Below, one piece after another: positions 31,553-31,565 of a stretch of DNA of 31,565 nucleotides. The number at the start of each line of letters is the position of its first letter. Position 1 is the stretch's first letter. The position numbers and the translations under genes were made by a program. The stretch covers positions 1-31,565 of the forward strand of contig CAKRHR010000031.1 of assembly GCA_934339005.1 (NCBI GenBank). Direction: 5' to 3'. The stretch is from an uncultured Catenibacillus sp. (lineage in GTDB: Bacteria > Bacillota > Clostridia > Lachnospirales > Lachnospiraceae). A model generated the notes under the pieces. It saw only the letters and a program-made list of their open reading frames with translations, made no database searches and was not told where the DNA came from.

Positions 31553-31565
31553 CTATAAATATCTA

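Overview
The window looks like a chromosomal segment of a low-GC, spore-forming Clostridium-type Firmicute, probably Lachnospiraceae or a close relative. This rests on the large Alu-domain SRP RNA, YyaC, RicT, strong AGGAGG ribosome sites, AT-rich codon use and anaerobic class III ribonucleotide reductase. No transposase, phage gene, CRISPR array or rRNA was found.

Layout. (1) 1-217: tRNA-Phe and tRNA-Lys with a terminator. (2) 218-3446: a long structured intergenic region with two NrdR-type boxes, then nrdD and nrdG. (3) 3447-8921: a BMP-type nucleoside ABC importer (lipoprotein, double ATPase, two permeases), with a strong terminator after the lipoprotein gene. (4) 8922-11848: an SGNH esterase and a type B carboxylesterase, each with its own promoter. 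(5) 11983-12630, minus: a DUF624/YesL-like membrane protein. (6) 12883-17109: SRP RNA, then a tight phosphofructokinase-dnaX-ybaB-recR cluster. (7) 17196-18046: a short ORF resembling the C-terminus of a FabK/nitronate monooxygenase flavoenzyme, convergent with yyaC. (8) 18394-22368: three envelope genes (a predicted degenerate JAMM/MPN domain joined to a transmembrane segment and LysM, a DUF5711-like protein, and CvpA). (9) 22401-30421: a probable long operon: ATP-grasp ligase, Mur-ligase paralogue, Orn/Lys/Arg decarboxylase-fold enzyme, guanylate-kinase-like protein, holB, ricT, trmN6-like. (10) 30551-31565: a GNAT acetyltransferase on the minus strand with a long structured leader, and AT-rich repeats at the edge.

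Gene order partly matches the origin-proximal region of Bacillus subtilis (scr-dnaX-yaaK-recR; yaaO-tmk-holB-yaaT-yabB). Here a phosphofructokinase lies between the SRP RNA and dnaX, and a guanylate-kinase-like gene sits where tmk would be expected.

The best candidate for an undescribed system is the ATP-grasp ligase plus Mur ligase pair at 22547-25354. The Mur ligase resembles Lys-type MurE of streptococci, has DDPG where diaminopimelate enzymes carry DNPR, and is paired with a ligase of the D-aspartate-ligase kind. This suggests a dedicated peptide-ligating pathway. Other notable items are a 16-bp-arm palindrome with a T-run inside cvpA, the pseudo-JAMM/LysM protein, a tight three-way-junction fold upstream of nrdD and a structured leader before the acetyltransferase.
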